Positions 1 to 9,857 of a stretch of DNA of 64,000 nucleotides are shown here, piece by piece (the first letter of the stretch is position 1; each line of letters begins with the position of its first letter). The notes under the pieces are model-generated. The model was given only the letters and a program-made list of their open reading frames with translations, did no database searches and was not told the origin of the DNA. The DNA comes from Rheinheimera sp. EpRS3. Its GTDB lineage: Bacteria > Pseudomonadota > Gammaproteobacteria > Enterobacterales > Alteromonadaceae. Made by a program: the position numbers and the translations under genes. Location of the stretch: positions 796,322 through 860,321 of the forward strand of contig NZ_LNQS01000008.1 in the NCBI RefSeq assembly GCF_001513785.1, given 5' to 3'.

Positions 1-149
1 TTGCGGCCTACCTTCTTTACCGATACCGCAACAATATCTACCTGCACCACACTCGTTTATCTCATCTTCAGTGCAAAATCCAATGTAATATTATCTTACT
101 CAGGCTACACTTGCCCTTGCTGTAATCTGTCAAAGGACCTGTATCTGAT

Positions 150-2963
150 ATGCTATTAAATGGACGTAAAACCTGCATTATATTGTTGTGGTGTTTATCA
201 TTAACGCCCGGGACATTGTTTGCCTCAGCAGAGGCTGATTATGAGAAAGCACTACAAGCCTTTCAGCAAAACGAGCAACAGGCCGCTTATATTCACCTGA
301 AAAATGTCCTGCAACAAGCCCCCGATCATATCCCTGCCAAAGTGCTGATGGGAAAGATCCTGCTACAAAAAGGTTATTTCAACGAGGCAATTGTCGAGTT
401 TGAAGAATCCCTGCGTGAAGGCGCCGATATTGAGCTTATGTTAGCTGAACTGGCAAATAGCTATTTATTTACCGGCAAACATCAACAGGTTATTGCTTTG
501 GGCCAGGACCATAAGCTATCTGCCGACAGTCAGTTTGACTGGCATTTATTTACCGCTGCGGCCTATCTTAATCTGAATGACACTGACAACGCGCGGCAGC
601 ATTTTCAATTGGCGGGCAAACTGCAGCCAGACTCTGTGCGGCTGTTAAACAGCCAGGCTGCATTGCTGTTAAAAGAAAAGCGTTTAAAAGAAGCCGAATT
701 ACTGATAGAGCAAGCGTTGCAACAAAATAACGCTAACCCCCAGTCACTGCAGTTGAAGGCTGAGTTATTACAATTACAAGGACAGTTGCCCAAAGCGCAG
801 CACTACTATGAACAAGCGGTTCAGCTCAGCCCTCAGGATCCCTTACTTCGGCGTGCTTTACTACGCAACTATGTCAGCCAGTATAAAACCGAGCTGGCAG
901 AAAAAACGCTGCAAATAATTTTACAGCAAACCCCGGATGACCCTTATGCCTTGCTATTATCAGCCTGGCTGTCATCATTAAAACAAAATCTGGCTGATGC
1001 CACAGCTGTCAGCACTCAGCTTAGCGAAAAATTGTGGCAACTGACGAAAGAGCAAGTAGTTAACCAACCATCACTGCTGTTTTCCCGCGCTTTGTTATCT
1101 TACGTCGACGGCAACTATGAGAAAGCCCGCAGTGATCTGGTTTCTTATAATCAGGCGGTGCCGGCAGATCTCAACGCTGTTGCTATCCTGACAGATGTTT
1201 ATATCAGACAGGGCGATAACGGCGTAGCAATACAATTGTTGGAGCGCCATTTAGCCCAGCTTAATAATATGCCGGAACTGGCACAGCGCCTGATAACACT
1301 TTATATAAGAACAAACCGGGCTTATAAAGCGGAGCAGCTCATAGCCAATTTACGCTTACAGTTTCCAGACAATATCGATTTTACACTGCTTCATGCTGCT
1401 GTATTAAAGCAAATAGCCCAGGATCAACAAGCCCGTGATTTAATCGCCGAGCAGTCAGCACTGCATAGCGATAACCTATTGCTGCGTATAAACCATGCGT
1501 TGCTTGCTTTGGATAATAAAGATTATGCCCAGGCACTGACGCTGGCGGATCAACTGCTGTCGGAAGACGCCGATAATGTGCATTATCTGAATTTTAAAGC
1601 TGCGACACTGATCAAAAGTGGCCAGGCACAGCTAGCTATTCCTGTGCTGGAGCATATATTAACGTTGCAGCCAGCACATACGGCAGCGCAGTTTAATCTG
1701 GCAACGCTGGCTATTCACCAGCAGCAGTATCAACAGGCCATTGCATTGCTGGAACCTTTGGTACAGCTTTATCCACAGCATAAACCAGCCAGTACCTTAT
1801 TGGGCATGGCGTATTTCAGGGCTGAGCAGTTTGAAAAAGCTGAAGCGGTGCTGCTGAAAACCGTTGCCAGTAAACCCTATCCACCGGCAGACGAACTGCT
1901 GTTTGACCTGTACTTTCAGCAAGGCCGTTACCAGCAAGCTCTGGTTGTAACAGAACAAGCGCTTAAACGTTCTTTTATGGATGAAACACTGCTGTGGAAG
2001 AAAGCCCAACTATTGCTGTTATTAAAGCAATCTGACGAAAGCATAAAAGTACAGAACTTGCTGGTTGGCCTGATAACGGCAGATGCAGACAAAATGCTAC
2101 GCCTGGCCCTGATGCAGCGTGAAAGCGCAGATCTTGCAGCATCCGGCCAGTCACTGCACAGCGCACTGCAACTTGCTCCGCAACATAAGCTATTACAGCT
2201 GGAACTGGTCAACCATTACCTTATTACTGAGCAGTACAACAAAGCAGAGCAACAGCTTAAACCGCTGGCAGCTAAGTTTCCATCTGATCCGAACATACTG
2301 ATGTTACAAGGTGATATTGTCGCCGCTCAGCGGCAATACGAAGCTGCCAGAAAAATCTACTTAAATGCTATAGGGCACGACCCACAGTTCAGACTAGCCT
2401 GGGTTAAGCTGTACCAGCTGGCAAAATCTGGCTATGGCGCAAATGCCTTTACTGACGCAGCGTTAAAAACACTAAATACCAGCAAAGATCCAAGTTGGCT
2501 TCGAAGATTACTGGCAGAACATTATGTGAATAAGCAACTCACAGCAGAAGCTATTACTCAGTATGAAACGTTGCTGGCCAACGGCGACTTTACGGAAGAC
2601 GCTTTACTGCACAATAACCTGGCTAACCTGTATCTGGGCTCTGATACCGCAAAAGCCTTACAACATGCCGAAAAAACGCTGGCACTGGCACCCAAACAGG
2701 CATTCTCGTTAGATACCTACGGCTGGGTATTGGCGCAATCGGGTCAGTATCAGCAAGCGGTGGCAATCTTGCGGCAGGCAAATGCACTGAATGCCACTGA
2801 TCCGGCGATTCGTTTTCATATAGCTTATACACTAGTAAAACTGCAGCGTCAGGCTGAAGCTATCGAACTGCTGCGACAATTGCTGGCAAATAGCAATGAC
2901 TTTACCGAAAAGCAACAAGCGACACAGTTGCTAGAGCAGCTTGTTGCAGCCAACTCAGCCTGA
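150..2963 (+). CDS. prsT: PrsT-like TPR-repeat protein (exported)
   Basis: A 937-residue protein made almost entirely of tetratricopeptide repeats after an N-terminal hydrophobic export signal (about residues 8-25, possible cleavage after LFA). The opening after the signal (ADYEKALQAF, then LKNVLQQAPDH and LMGKILLQKG) resembles the TPR proteins called PrsT that accompany exosortase/PEP-CTERM loci and are thought to take part in exopolysaccharide or protein-sorting systems. No exosortase or PEP-CTERM substrate is visible here, so the system assignment is inference. PrsT is usually annotated as a lipoprotein; a Cys is present at residue 15 but without a convincing lipobox. It is alone on its strand and its 3' end overlaps the convergent mgsA by 9 bases. 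Confidence 0.7.
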   Translation: MLLNGRKTCIILLWCLSLTPGTLFASAEADYEKALQAFQQNEQQAAYIHLKNVLQQAPDHIPAKVLMGKILLQKGYFNEAIVEFEESLREGADIELMLAELANSYLFTGKHQQVIALGQDHKLSADSQFDWHLFTAAAYLNLNDTDNARQHFQLAGKLQPDSVRLLNSQAALLLKEKRLKEAELLIEQALQQNNANPQSLQLKAELLQLQGQLPKAQHYYEQAVQLSPQDPLLRRALLRNYVSQYKTELAEKTLQIILQQTPDDPYALLLSAWLSSLKQNLADATAVSTQLSEKLWQLTKEQVVNQPSLLFSRALLSYVDGNYEKARSDLVSYNQAVPADLNAVAILTDVYIRQGDNGVAIQLLERHLAQLNNMPELAQRLITLYIRTNRAYKAEQLIANLRLQFPDNIDFTLLHAAVLKQIAQDQQARDLIAEQSALHSDNLLLRINHALLALDNKDYAQALTLADQLLSEDADNVHYLNFKAATLIKSGQAQLAIPVLEHILTLQPAHTAAQFNLATLAIHQQQYQQAIALLEPLVQLYPQHKPASTLLGMAYFRAEQFEKAEAVLLKTVASKPYPPADELLFDLYFQQGRYQQALVVTEQALKRSFMDETLLWKKAQLLLLLKQSDESIKVQNLLVGLITADADKMLRLALMQRESADLAASGQSLHSALQLAPQHKLLQLELVNHYLITEQYNKAEQQLKPLAAKFPSDPNILMLQGDIVAAQRQYEAARKIYLNAIGHDPQFRLAWVKLYQLAKSGYGANAFTDAALKTLNTSKDPSWLRRLLAEHYVNKQLTAEAITQYETLLANGDFTEDALLHNNLANLYLGSDTAKALQHAEKTLALAPKQAFSLDTYGWVLAQSGQYQQAVAILRQANALNATDPAIRFHIAYTLVKLQRQAEAIELLRQLLANSNDFTEKQQATQLLEQLVAANSA

Positions 2964-3392
2964 TACTTTATCCAGCCGTTGCTGATATACAGAGAAATCT
3001 GGCACCTCGCGCTGGTAGTCTTGTTGATAAAGCGAAGAGTGGACAATAAAATCTGCTGTAGCCTGATTACAGGCTACAGGTATATTCCATACCACAGCCA
3101 AACGTATAAGCGCTTTCACATCAGGATCATGAGGTTGCGATGACAGCGGATCCCAGAAAAATACCAGCCAGTCAATTTTCTGCTCAGCAATCATCGCACC
3201 AATCTGCTGATCGCCCCCCAAAGGCCCGCTGGCTAAACACAGCACCGGTTGTTGCAAGGCTTCAGCCACTAACTTACCGGTAGTGCCGGTTGCTACCAGC
3301 TGTTTATCAGCAAAAAAATCTTTGTGCGTAGTCACCCAGCGCAGCAATGCCTGCTTTTTACCATCATGGGCGACCAGTGCTATGGTTTTCAT
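2955..3392 (-). CDS. mgsA: Methylglyoxal synthase
   Basis: Converts dihydroxyacetone phosphate to methylglyoxal and phosphate, a cytosolic bypass of lower glycolysis that relieves phosphosugar stress. The 145-residue length fits the family. Recognisable elements are the start MKTIALVAHDGKK, the phosphate-binding TGTTG at about 37-41, GPLGGDQQIGA at about 57-67 holding the catalytic Asp, and the WDPL..PHDPDVKAL segment. It is a single gene whose 3' end overlaps the convergent TPR gene by a few codons, with no room for a terminator between them. The identification is secure. Confidence 0.95.
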   Translation of the reverse strand: MKTIALVAHDGKKQALLRWVTTHKDFFADKQLVATGTTGKLVAEALQQPVLCLASGPLGGDQQIGAMIAEQKIDWLVFFWDPLSSQPHDPDVKALIRLAVVWNIPVACNQATADFIVHSSLYQQDYQREVPDFSVYQQRLDKVSG

Positions 3393-3456
3393 ATCTATCG
3401 TGCTCCTTAATCTGCATTGCTACGCGTAGGGCGTGAGTGTGGTTAATATATCAGAT

Positions 3457-3481
3457 AAAAAAAAGCCCTGCATAGCAGGGC
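3457..3481 (-). terminator. Rho-independent terminator of ilvC
   Basis: On the minus strand a perfect 7-bp stem GCCCTGC/GCAGGGC with a 3-base loop is followed directly by eight T. It lies about 95 bases past the ilvC stop and upstream of mgsA. Confidence 0.85.
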
Positions 3482-3575
3482 AAAACAACCAAGGTCCACG
3501 TATAACATCGTTATTGGTCAGGTAACACAGCAGCTTCTGGCGGCTTGTGTACCTTTAACCACATAATTATTCCGG

Positions 3576-5057
3576 TTACTGATTCGACTCCACTATGCGT
3601 TTCATCGCTGTCATATAACCACGTAACTTTTTACCTACTGTTTCTACCGGGTGTTGGCGGATAGCATCGTTTACCGCAATCAACTTCAGGTTATCCACGC
3701 CATTACTGCCGTTGATACCCTTACCGATATATTCGCTGCTTAAACTATTGACAGTGTCTTTTAACAACGGCACTGCGGCATGGGCAAACAGGTAGTTACC
3801 ATATTCTGCTGTATCTGAAATCACTACGTTCATCTCATACAAACGCTTACGCGCTATGGTATTGGCAATTAACGGTGTTTCATGTAACGACTCATAGTAC
3901 GCCGATTCAGCCACTATGCCGGCATCTACCATGGTTTCAAACGCCAGCTCTACGCCCGCTTTAACCATAGCGACTAACAACAAACCACGGTCAAAATAAT
4001 CCTGCTCAGCGATTTTTTCATCTGACACCGGAGCTTGCTCAAAACCACTGCTGCGGGTTTGTTCACGCCAGGTCAGCAGATTTTTATCATCATTGGCCCA
4101 GTCCGCCATCATGGTGCGCGAAAACTCGCCGCTGATAATGTCGTCCATATGTTTTTCAAATAAAGGCCGTAGTGTGTGTTTCAGCTGCTCAGCTAAATCA
4201 AAGGCTTTAATTTTTGCCGGGTTACTTAAGCGGTCCATCATGTTGGTAATACCACCATGTTTTAACGCTTCGGTTACTGTTTCCCAGCCGTACTGAATCA
4301 ACTTGGCGGCATAACCTGCCTCCACCCCATCGGCGACCATTTTATCGAATGCTAAAATAGCGCCGGTTTGTAACATGCCACACAGTATGGTTTGCTCGCC
4401 CATCAGGTCGGATTTCACTTCCGCCACGAAAGACGACTGCAGCACACCAGCCCGATCTCCCCCCGTTGCCGATGCGTATGCTTTGGCAATTTCCAAGCCT
4501 TGTCCTTTGGGATCATTTTCCGGGTGTACCGCGATTAATGTCGGTACCCCAAATCCTCTTTTATATTCTTCCCGCACTTCCGTCCCCGGGCATTTAGGTG
4601 CCACCATCACTACCGTGATGTCAGGCCGGATTTGCTTACCTTCCTCTACTATATTAAAACCGTGTGAGTAAGCTAAGGTTGCACCTTGCTTCATCAGCGG
4701 CATAATTGCATCTACTACACTGCTATGTTGTTTATCCGGCGTCAGGTTTAATACTAAATCTGCCGTCGGAATTAACTCTTCGTATGTACCGACAACAAAA
4801 CCGTTGCTGCTGGCCTTTTGAAACGATGCGCGTTTTTCTGCAATCGCTTCGGCGCGCAATGCATAACTGATATTTAAACCTGAGTCACGCATATTCAGGC
4901 CCTGGTTTAACCCCTGAGCACCGCAACCTACAATAACAATATTCCAGCCTTGTAACAGTGCGCAGCCATTGGCAAACTCAGATTTATCCATAAAGCGACA
5001 TTGGCCTAACTGGCCCAACTGCTGACGTAAATTCAGCGTATTAAAATAATTTGTCAT
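3576..5057 (-). CDS. ilvC: Ketol-acid reductoisomerase, long (class II) form
   Basis: Second step of valine, leucine and isoleucine synthesis: NADPH- and Mg-dependent isomeroreduction of acetolactate or acetohydroxybutyrate. The length of 493 residues is that of the E. coli-type class II enzyme with a duplicated C-terminal knotted domain. The nucleotide-binding [10 protein letters not shown] sits near residue 45, and the Rossmann domain continues through [11 protein letters not shown] and [13 protein letters not shown]. It is transcribed away from ilvY, the classic arrangement in which IlvY bound to substrate activates ilvC. A strong terminator follows at 3457-3481. Confidence 0.97.
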   Translation of the reverse strand: MTNYFNTLNLRQQLGQLGQCRFMDKSEFANGCALLQGWNIVIVGCGAQGLNQGLNMRDSGLNISYALRAEAIAEKRASFQKASSNGFVVGTYEELIPTADLVLNLTPDKQHSSVVDAIMPLMKQGATLAYSHGFNIVEEGKQIRPDITVVMVAPKCPGTEVREEYKRGFGVPTLIAVHPENDPKGQGLEIAKAYASATGGDRAGVLQSSFVAEVKSDLMGEQTILCGMLQTGAILAFDKMVADGVEAGYAAKLIQYGWETVTEALKHGGITNMMDRLSNPAKIKAFDLAEQLKHTLRPLFEKHMDDIISGEFSRTMMADWANDDKNLLTWREQTRSSGFEQAPVSDEKIAEQDYFDRGLLLVAMVKAGVELAFETMVDAGIVAESAYYESLHETPLIANTIARKRLYEMNVVISDTAEYGNYLFAHAAVPLLKDTVNSLSSEYIGKGINGSNGVDNLKLIAVNDAIRQHPVETVGKKLRGYMTAMKRIVESNQ

Positions 5058-5215
5058 ACTACATCTCGGAATTTAGTGAAGTTTGCTCCAGCCAGTTTTG
5101 GCGAGCATAAGCAGAGCACAGGCTTTGCTTTAATAACGACATCATAGTTGCTGGATATAATTGCGTGAAGTGATATATTTACAACTCTGTATTTCACTTT
5201 ATGGAATATAAGTCG
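5058..5215. promoter_or_regulatory. Divergent ilvC/ilvY control region
   Basis: A 158-base gap between the divergently transcribed ilvC and ilvY. In enterobacteria IlvY binds tandem operators here and activates ilvC when acetolactate is present. The last 60 bases before ilvY are AT-rich (GATATAATTG, GTGATATATTT) and fit promoter elements. I could not define the operators precisely. Confidence 0.5.
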
Positions 5216-6100
5216 ATGGATATTCGCAGCGCACAGCTATTTCAGCACCTGGCCAGCAGCCTGAACTTCAGTAAAACCAGTGAGCAACTGTATGTTAGCC
5301 CGCCCACGCTGACCCGGGTGATCCAACGTCTGGAGCAGGAGTTAAATACGGAACTGTTCTATCGTGACAAGCGCTCAGTAAAACTGACACCCGCTGGCCA
5401 TCGTTTTCAGCAGTTCGTGCGGTTATGGCTCGATGAATGGCATCAGCTACAAATTGATCTGCAATTGGCCAGCGCCGGGCTCAGCGGTGAGATCAGACTA
5501 TTCTGCACTGTCACTGCCAGTTATAGCCATTTGCCCGCTATTCTGGACAGGTTCCGCCTTATGTGTCCCAAAGCAGAAATAAAACTGACTACCGGTGATG
5601 CATCAGCCGCGATCGAAAAAGTGCGGTTGGACGAGGCTGATATCGCGCTTGCTGCCCACCCTACGACCTTACCGGCAAATATGGCTTTTCGCAGTATCGC
5701 CAAGCTGCCGGTCATGATGATTGCGCCGGTTATTCCCTGCAAAGTAAACGACCTGCTGCAAAAAAAACCTATTCCCTGGCAGGATATACCGGTGATTCTG
5801 CCCGAGCATGGCCCTGCCCGCAGCCGTTTTGATCGCTGGTTACACGATACCGGCATTAACCCGCCGGTAGTGGCTAAAGTAGATGGGCATGAAGCGATGG
5901 TATCTATGGTAGCCTTGGGTACAGGTATTGCGCTGGCAGCTGACGCAGTAGTGCTACATAGCCCTGTACGTGAGCGGGTGCGCAGCCTGGAGTTGGGGTA
6001 TCAGTTTGAAGCTTTTGATTTAGGCGTGTGTATGCTGAGCAAACGTTTAAATGAGCCGCTGATCCAGGCATTCTGGCAAGTCGCTGTAGCAAAAAACTAG
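5216..6100 (+). CDS. ilvY: LysR-family activator IlvY
   Basis: A LysR-type regulator: N-terminal winged helix-turn-helix (about residues 1-60, with SPPTLTRVIQRLEQEL) and a substrate-binding domain. It follows the E. coli IlvY pattern closely, including VTASYSHLPAILDRFR, IKLTTGDA and GHEAMVSMVALGTGIAL. I place the start at MDIRSAQLF (5216), which aligns with the E. coli start, rather than the in-frame ATG five codons upstream at 5201. It is divergent from ilvC, its expected target, and most likely senses acetolactate or acetohydroxybutyrate. Confidence 0.93.
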   Translation: MDIRSAQLFQHLASSLNFSKTSEQLYVSPPTLTRVIQRLEQELNTELFYRDKRSVKLTPAGHRFQQFVRLWLDEWHQLQIDLQLASAGLSGEIRLFCTVTASYSHLPAILDRFRLMCPKAEIKLTTGDASAAIEKVRLDEADIALAAHPTTLPANMAFRSIAKLPVMMIAPVIPCKVNDLLQKKPIPWQDIPVILPEHGPARSRFDRWLHDTGINPPVVAKVDGHEAMVSMVALGTGIALAADAVVLHSPVRERVRSLELGYQFEAFDLGVCMLSKRLNEPLIQAFWQVAVAKN

Positions 6101-6119
6101 AAGCTGCCTTAGCAGCTTC
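6100..6119. terminator. Bidirectional terminator between ilvY and sspB
   Basis: A perfect 8-bp stem GAAGCTGC/GCAGCTTC with a 4-base loop starts at the last base of the ilvY stop codon. On the minus strand it is followed by TAGTTTTTT, so it suits the end of sspAB. On the plus strand it is followed by ATTATTT and can serve ilvY. Confidence 0.75.
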
Positions 6120-6120
6120 A

Positions 6121-6540
6121 TTATTTAATCACTTTCAGGTGTGAGCCTTTCTTCGGTTTGGGTGGCTCAGGATGGGTATCGTCGTGGTCAAAGTTTTCAC
6201 TGAAAATATCAGCTTCATCTTCCTCTTCTTCCAGCGTAAACACTGTACCAGCGCCATTTTCACGGGCATATATTGCTAATACTGCATTTACCGGAATATA
6301 TAGCGAAAATGGCTGACCACCAAAGCGGGCATTAAACGTAACCGCATCATTGCCCAGTTGCAGATTACCCACTGCTGAGGGCGTAACATTTAGCACAATC
6401 TGGCCATTTTGAATAAACTGAGTGGGCACTTTCACCCGTTCAAAAGTAGCATCAACAACCAGATAAGGCGTGCAATTGTTATCCACAATCCACTCGTAAA
6501 ACGCCCTTAATAAATAAGGGCGGTTTGCCGTCATCTTCAT
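6121..6540 (-). CDS. sspB: ClpXP specificity-enhancing factor SspB
   Basis: Adaptor that binds ssrA-tagged proteins and delivers them to the ClpXP protease. The substrate-binding domain (about residues 6-105) has RPYLLRAFYEWI, GQIVLNVTPSAVGNL, FNARFGG and LAIYARENGAG, all very close to E. coli SspB. An acidic, flexible linker follows. The last residues, HLKVIK, correspond to the ClpX-binding tail of E. coli SspB. At 139 residues it is shorter than the E. coli protein because the linker is shorter. It overlaps the sspA stop by one base (TAATG), so the two are translationally coupled. Confidence 0.95.
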   Translation of the reverse strand: MKMTANRPYLLRAFYEWIVDNNCTPYLVVDATFERVKVPTQFIQNGQIVLNVTPSAVGNLQLGNDAVTFNARFGGQPFSLYIPVNAVLAIYARENGAGTVFTLEEEEDEADIFSENFDHDDTHPEPPKPKKGSHLKVIK

Positions 6541-7178
6541 TAGAACTTCATTCCTCTGCGGATCTCACGCTCAATATCTGTTAAAGATGCCTGGAATGCG
6601 TCACGTTCGAAAATTCGCGTCATGTAGTTTTTCAGTTCTTTACTTCCCGGGCCGTTCAGCTCAATACCCAGTAAAGGCAAGCGCCACAACAAGGCAGCCA
6701 TGTAGCAATCAACCAGCCCAAATTCTTCACTCATAAAGAATGGCGCTTCGTTAAACAGCGGCGCTATAGATAACAAGCCTTCTTTCAGCTCCTGACGTGC
6801 CGTTGCAGCGTTATCATCGTTATTCAGTATGGCTGCAGCCTGGCGGTACCAGTCTTTTTCAATGCGGTACATCATCAGCCGCGCCTGACCACGTGCAACC
6901 GGATACACCGGCATCAATGGCGGATGCGGAAAACGCTCATCCAGGTATTCCATAATAATATTGGCTTGATACAGCGCCAGCTCACGGTCAAGCAAAGTTG
7001 GCAGGCTACCATACGGGTTTACTTCGTACAGATCCTCCGGCAAATTATCTTGTGCGACCTGAAGAATATCGACAGTTACGCCTTTTTCAGCCAGTACTAT
7101 ACGTACCTGATGACTGAACATGTCATCAGCTGCTGAGAACAATGTCATCACAGGGCGTTTATTGGCAGTGATCGCCAT
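6540..7178 (-). CDS. sspA: Stringent starvation protein A
   Basis: A glutathione-S-transferase-fold protein that binds RNA polymerase and alters transcription during starvation and acid stress in E. coli. The 212 residues contain the thioredoxin-like N-terminal half (MTLFSAADDMFSHQVRIVL) and the PYGSLPTLLDRELALYQ segment with the NIIMEYLDERFPHPPLMP hallmark, then an all-helical C-terminal half. It is the first gene of the sspA-sspB pair and lies just past the terminator of the pet operon. Confidence 0.95.
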   Translation of the reverse strand: MAITANKRPVMTLFSAADDMFSHQVRIVLAEKGVTVDILQVAQDNLPEDLYEVNPYGSLPTLLDRELALYQANIIMEYLDERFPHPPLMPVYPVARGQARLMMYRIEKDWYRQAAAILNNDDNAATARQELKEGLLSIAPLFNEAPFFMSEEFGLVDCYMAALLWRLPLLGIELNGPGSKELKNYMTRIFERDAFQASLTDIEREIRRGMKF

Positions 7179-7198
7179 GTCTTCCTCCGGTAAAATCT

Positions 7199-7228
7199 AA
7201 AAAACGGCAAAGGGGCGCAAAGGCCCCT
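7199..7228 (-). terminator. Terminator of the petABC operon
   Basis: On the minus strand a 6-bp stem AGGGGC/GCCCCT with a 6-base loop is followed, after a short TTTGCCG, by six T. It lies between the petC stop and sspA. Confidence 0.7.
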
Positions 7229-7255
7229 GTAAACATATCTAGTTGATATAACTAG

Positions 7256-7993
7256 TTAATGTACATCTTTCCAATATTCTTTCTTCAGCAAATAAGCCAG
7301 CACAAAGAAAATCAGCAGGAACACCATAACCTTGGTACCAAGTTCACGAGCTTCCAGTTTGGTTGGCTCACCAACGTATTCCAGGTAGTTTACCAGATCT
7401 GCTACAGCGCGATCATATTCTTCTGCGTTAAGCTCACCGCTACCATCTGTACTAAGGCCAACATAAACTTCTTTTGACTCGCCATCTACCAACCGGGTTT
7501 CATATGCCTTATAGGGCATGCCTTGCAGCTCCTGTAACACGTGTGGCATACCAACCAGTGGAAACACTTCATTGTTCACTCCAAAGGGCCGTGACGGATC
7601 AGCATAGAAACTGCGTAAATAGGTATATAACCAATCAGGACCGCGTACACGGGCTACGTTAGTTAAATCCGGTGGCGTGGCACCGAACCACTTCTCACCG
7701 TCTTTTGCTGACATATTGTTGGTAATATGATCACCCACCTTCTCACCGGTGAACATCAGGTTTTCCATACCTACTTCTTCAGGGATATCTAAATCGCTAA
7801 AGGTACGGGAATAACGCTGATACTGCATCTGGTGACAGCCCAGACAGTAGTTCTGAAACAACCGGGCACCGTTTTGCAGCGAGGCTTTATCTGTCAGATC
7901 AATAGGTGCTTTGTCCAGATGAACAGCCGGGCCGGCAGCCATCGCCCATGACGACGCTACCAATGCAATTACTGAAAATAAGTTCTTCATCAT
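7256..7993 (-). CDS. petC: Cytochrome c1 of the bc1 complex
   Basis: Membrane-anchored c-type cytochrome that carries electrons from the Rieske protein to soluble cytochrome c. The 245-residue protein has a signal peptide (residues 1-19, cleavage after AMA), the haem-binding CLGCH motif at about 51-55, and a C-terminal membrane anchor (VMVFLLIFFVLAYLL) ending in KKEYWKDVH. A Met-containing segment in the second half probably supplies the axial ligand. Its start overlaps the petB stop by one base. Last gene of petABC. Confidence 0.96.
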   Translation of the reverse strand: MMKNLFSVIALVASSWAMAAGPAVHLDKAPIDLTDKASLQNGARLFQNYCLGCHQMQYQRYSRTFSDLDIPEEVGMENLMFTGEKVGDHITNNMSAKDGEKWFGATPPDLTNVARVRGPDWLYTYLRSFYADPSRPFGVNNEVFPLVGMPHVLQELQGMPYKAYETRLVDGESKEVYVGLSTDGSGELNAEEYDRAVADLVNYLEYVGEPTKLEARELGTKVMVFLLIFFVLAYLLKKEYWKDVH

Positions 7994-9267
7994 CAGGTTA
8001 ACCTTACTGGTAATGGCTTGGTTTTTTCATTTTTGCTGTAAAACCACAACAAAATAAAGAAGCCAAAATATGTAAATGAGAATATCTGCGCCAATAAGGT
8101 ATAGATACCTTCAGCTGGCAACACACCTAATACACCCAGAGCCACAAAGCTGATACAGAAGTTGATCAGGTTCGCAGTATGTAAACCACTACGATAACGG
8201 ATAGAACGTACTCTGCCTCTGTCCAGCCAAGGCAACAAGGCTAATGCGACAATAGCAGCAAACATCGCCACAGCGCCCATAAATGGATGAGGAATAGCAC
8301 GTAAAATGGCATAAAACGGGGTGAAATACCAAACAGGGGCAATGTGCGCAGGCGTCTTCAGAGCATTTGCCGGTTCAAAGTTAGGCGGCTCCAGGAAGTA
8401 GCCACCACCTTCAGGGAAGAAGAAGATAACCCAGGCAAAAATTAACAGGAAACCGGCAACGCCTAGTAAGTCTTTAACCGTGTAGTACGGATGGAAAGGT
8501 ATCGCGTCTACAATGATCTTTTTGCCACCACGGGTAAAATATTGGTGGAAAGTGAATTTTTTATCTGCTTCAGTCTGCACAACAGAACCGTCATTATCTT
8601 TCTTTATGTCGATACCGTCTGGGTTATTTGAACCCACTTCATGCAGCGCCATAATGTGCAGGAATACTAAAATAACCAGCACCAGTGGCAGCGCAATAAC
8701 ATGCAACGCAAAGAAACGGTTTAACGTGGCACCAGAGATAACATAATCACCGCGGATCCACAGGGTTAAGTCTTCACCAACAAAGGGGATAGTACCAAAG
8801 ATACCGATAATTACCTGTGCTCCCCAGAATGACATCTGTCCCCAGGGTAACAAGTAGCCCATGAACGCTTCAGCCATTAACACCAGGAAAATCAGCATCC
8901 CGAAAATCCACAGCAGCTCGCGCGGTTTCTGGTAAGAGCCATACATCATGCCGCGTAGCATGTGTAAATAAACGACAACGAAAAACGCCGAAGCGCCGGT
9001 AGAATGCATATAGCGCAGCAACCAGCCGTAGTCTACGTCGCGCATAATGTACTCAACAGAAGCAAAGGCGCCTTCTGCTGATGGTACATAGTTCATCGTT
9101 AACCAAATACCGGTCAGGATCTGATTAACCAGCACCAGCATGGCAAGCGAACCGAAAAAGTACCAGAAGTTAAAGTTTTTTGGTGCCGGATACTGCATAA
9201 CATGCAGATTCATCTTATCCATAAAGGGTAAGCGGTATTCAATCCAGCTCATCAGATTTTTAAACAT
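7993..9267 (-). CDS. petB: Cytochrome b of the bc1 complex
   Basis: Core membrane subunit of ubiquinol:cytochrome c reductase, holding both b haems and the Qo and Qi quinone sites. The 424 residues contain about eight membrane helices. Visible motifs include RYMHSTGASAFF and FALHVIALPLVLVILVFLH with haem-ligand histidines, GYLLPWGQMSFW, and a PEW-like PVWYFTPFYAILRAIP at the Qo site. It overlaps petA and petC by one base on either side, which implies tight coupling. Confidence 0.97.
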   Translation of the reverse strand: MFKNLMSWIEYRLPFMDKMNLHVMQYPAPKNFNFWYFFGSLAMLVLVNQILTGIWLTMNYVPSAEGAFASVEYIMRDVDYGWLLRYMHSTGASAFFVVVYLHMLRGMMYGSYQKPRELLWIFGMLIFLVLMAEAFMGYLLPWGQMSFWGAQVIIGIFGTIPFVGEDLTLWIRGDYVISGATLNRFFALHVIALPLVLVILVFLHIMALHEVGSNNPDGIDIKKDNDGSVVQTEADKKFTFHQYFTRGGKKIIVDAIPFHPYYTVKDLLGVAGFLLIFAWVIFFFPEGGGYFLEPPNFEPANALKTPAHIAPVWYFTPFYAILRAIPHPFMGAVAMFAAIVALALLPWLDRGRVRSIRYRSGLHTANLINFCISFVALGVLGVLPAEGIYTLLAQIFSFTYFGFFILLWFYSKNEKTKPLPVRLT

Positions 9268-9857
9268 CAGACAGTCCCCTCATCTTCACCAATCACAATG
9301 GTATTGTCGTCGATAAACATATATGGAGGGATCTGCAGGTTTTTCGGCGCGGGTACGCTTTGAAATACACGACCGGCCATATCAAACTTAGAACCATGAC
9401 AAGGGCAGAAAAAGCCTGATTTAACGCCTTCTACCTGAGCGGCAAAATCATTAATGATATAAGTTGGTGAACAGCCCAGGTGAGTACAGATACCAACTGC
9501 AACAAAAATCTCCGGCTTTTTCGAACGGTGACGGTTTTGTGCATAAGCCGGTTGTTGTTCAACTTCAGATTCAGGATCACGCAGTTTATCTTCGTGTGTA
9601 GCCAGCTCATCCAGCATAGCTTGAGGCCGTTTTACAATCCACACTGGCTTACCACGCCATTCAACCCGAATTAACTGACCCGGTTCAAGCTTACTGATGT
9701 CCGCACTGACCGCTGCCCCAGCCTGTTTTGCCTTTTCACTTGGCATCCAGGACGCGACAAAAGGCACAGCAGCTCCGACAGCACCCACGCCCCCTACAAC
9801 TGAGGTTGCAATGGTAAGGAAGCGGCGGCGACCATGATCTACAGGCGCATTGCTCAT
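9267..9857 (-). CDS. petA: Rieske iron-sulfur protein of the bc1 complex
   Basis: Carries the [2Fe-2S] cluster that takes electrons from quinol. The 196 residues begin with a twin-arginine signal/anchor (GRRRFLTIATSVVGG), fitting Tat export of the folded protein. Cluster ligands are in CTHLGC (about 124-129) and CPCHGS (about 151-156). It is the first gene of petABC. The order Rieske - cyt b - cyt c1 is the usual bacterial order. Confidence 0.97.
   Translation of the reverse strand: MSNAPVDHGRRRFLTIATSVVGGVGAVGAAVPFVASWMPSEKAKQAGAAVSADISKLEPGQLIRVEWRGKPVWIVKRPQAMLDELATHEDKLRDPESEVEQQPAYAQNRHRSKKPEIFVAVGICTHLGCSPTYIINDFAAQVEGVKSGFFCPCHGSKFDMAGRVFQSVPAPKNLQIPPYMFIDDNTIVIGEDEGTV

Noticed and set aside
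1..149. Short open frames at the left edge
   Set aside because: They end by about position 140, show no family features and cannot be told from chance in 149 bases.
7256..9857. pet operon between sspA and rpsI as a horizontal insertion
   Set aside because: The operon has its own terminator, core-like composition and this position is familiar in related marine gammaproteobacteria.
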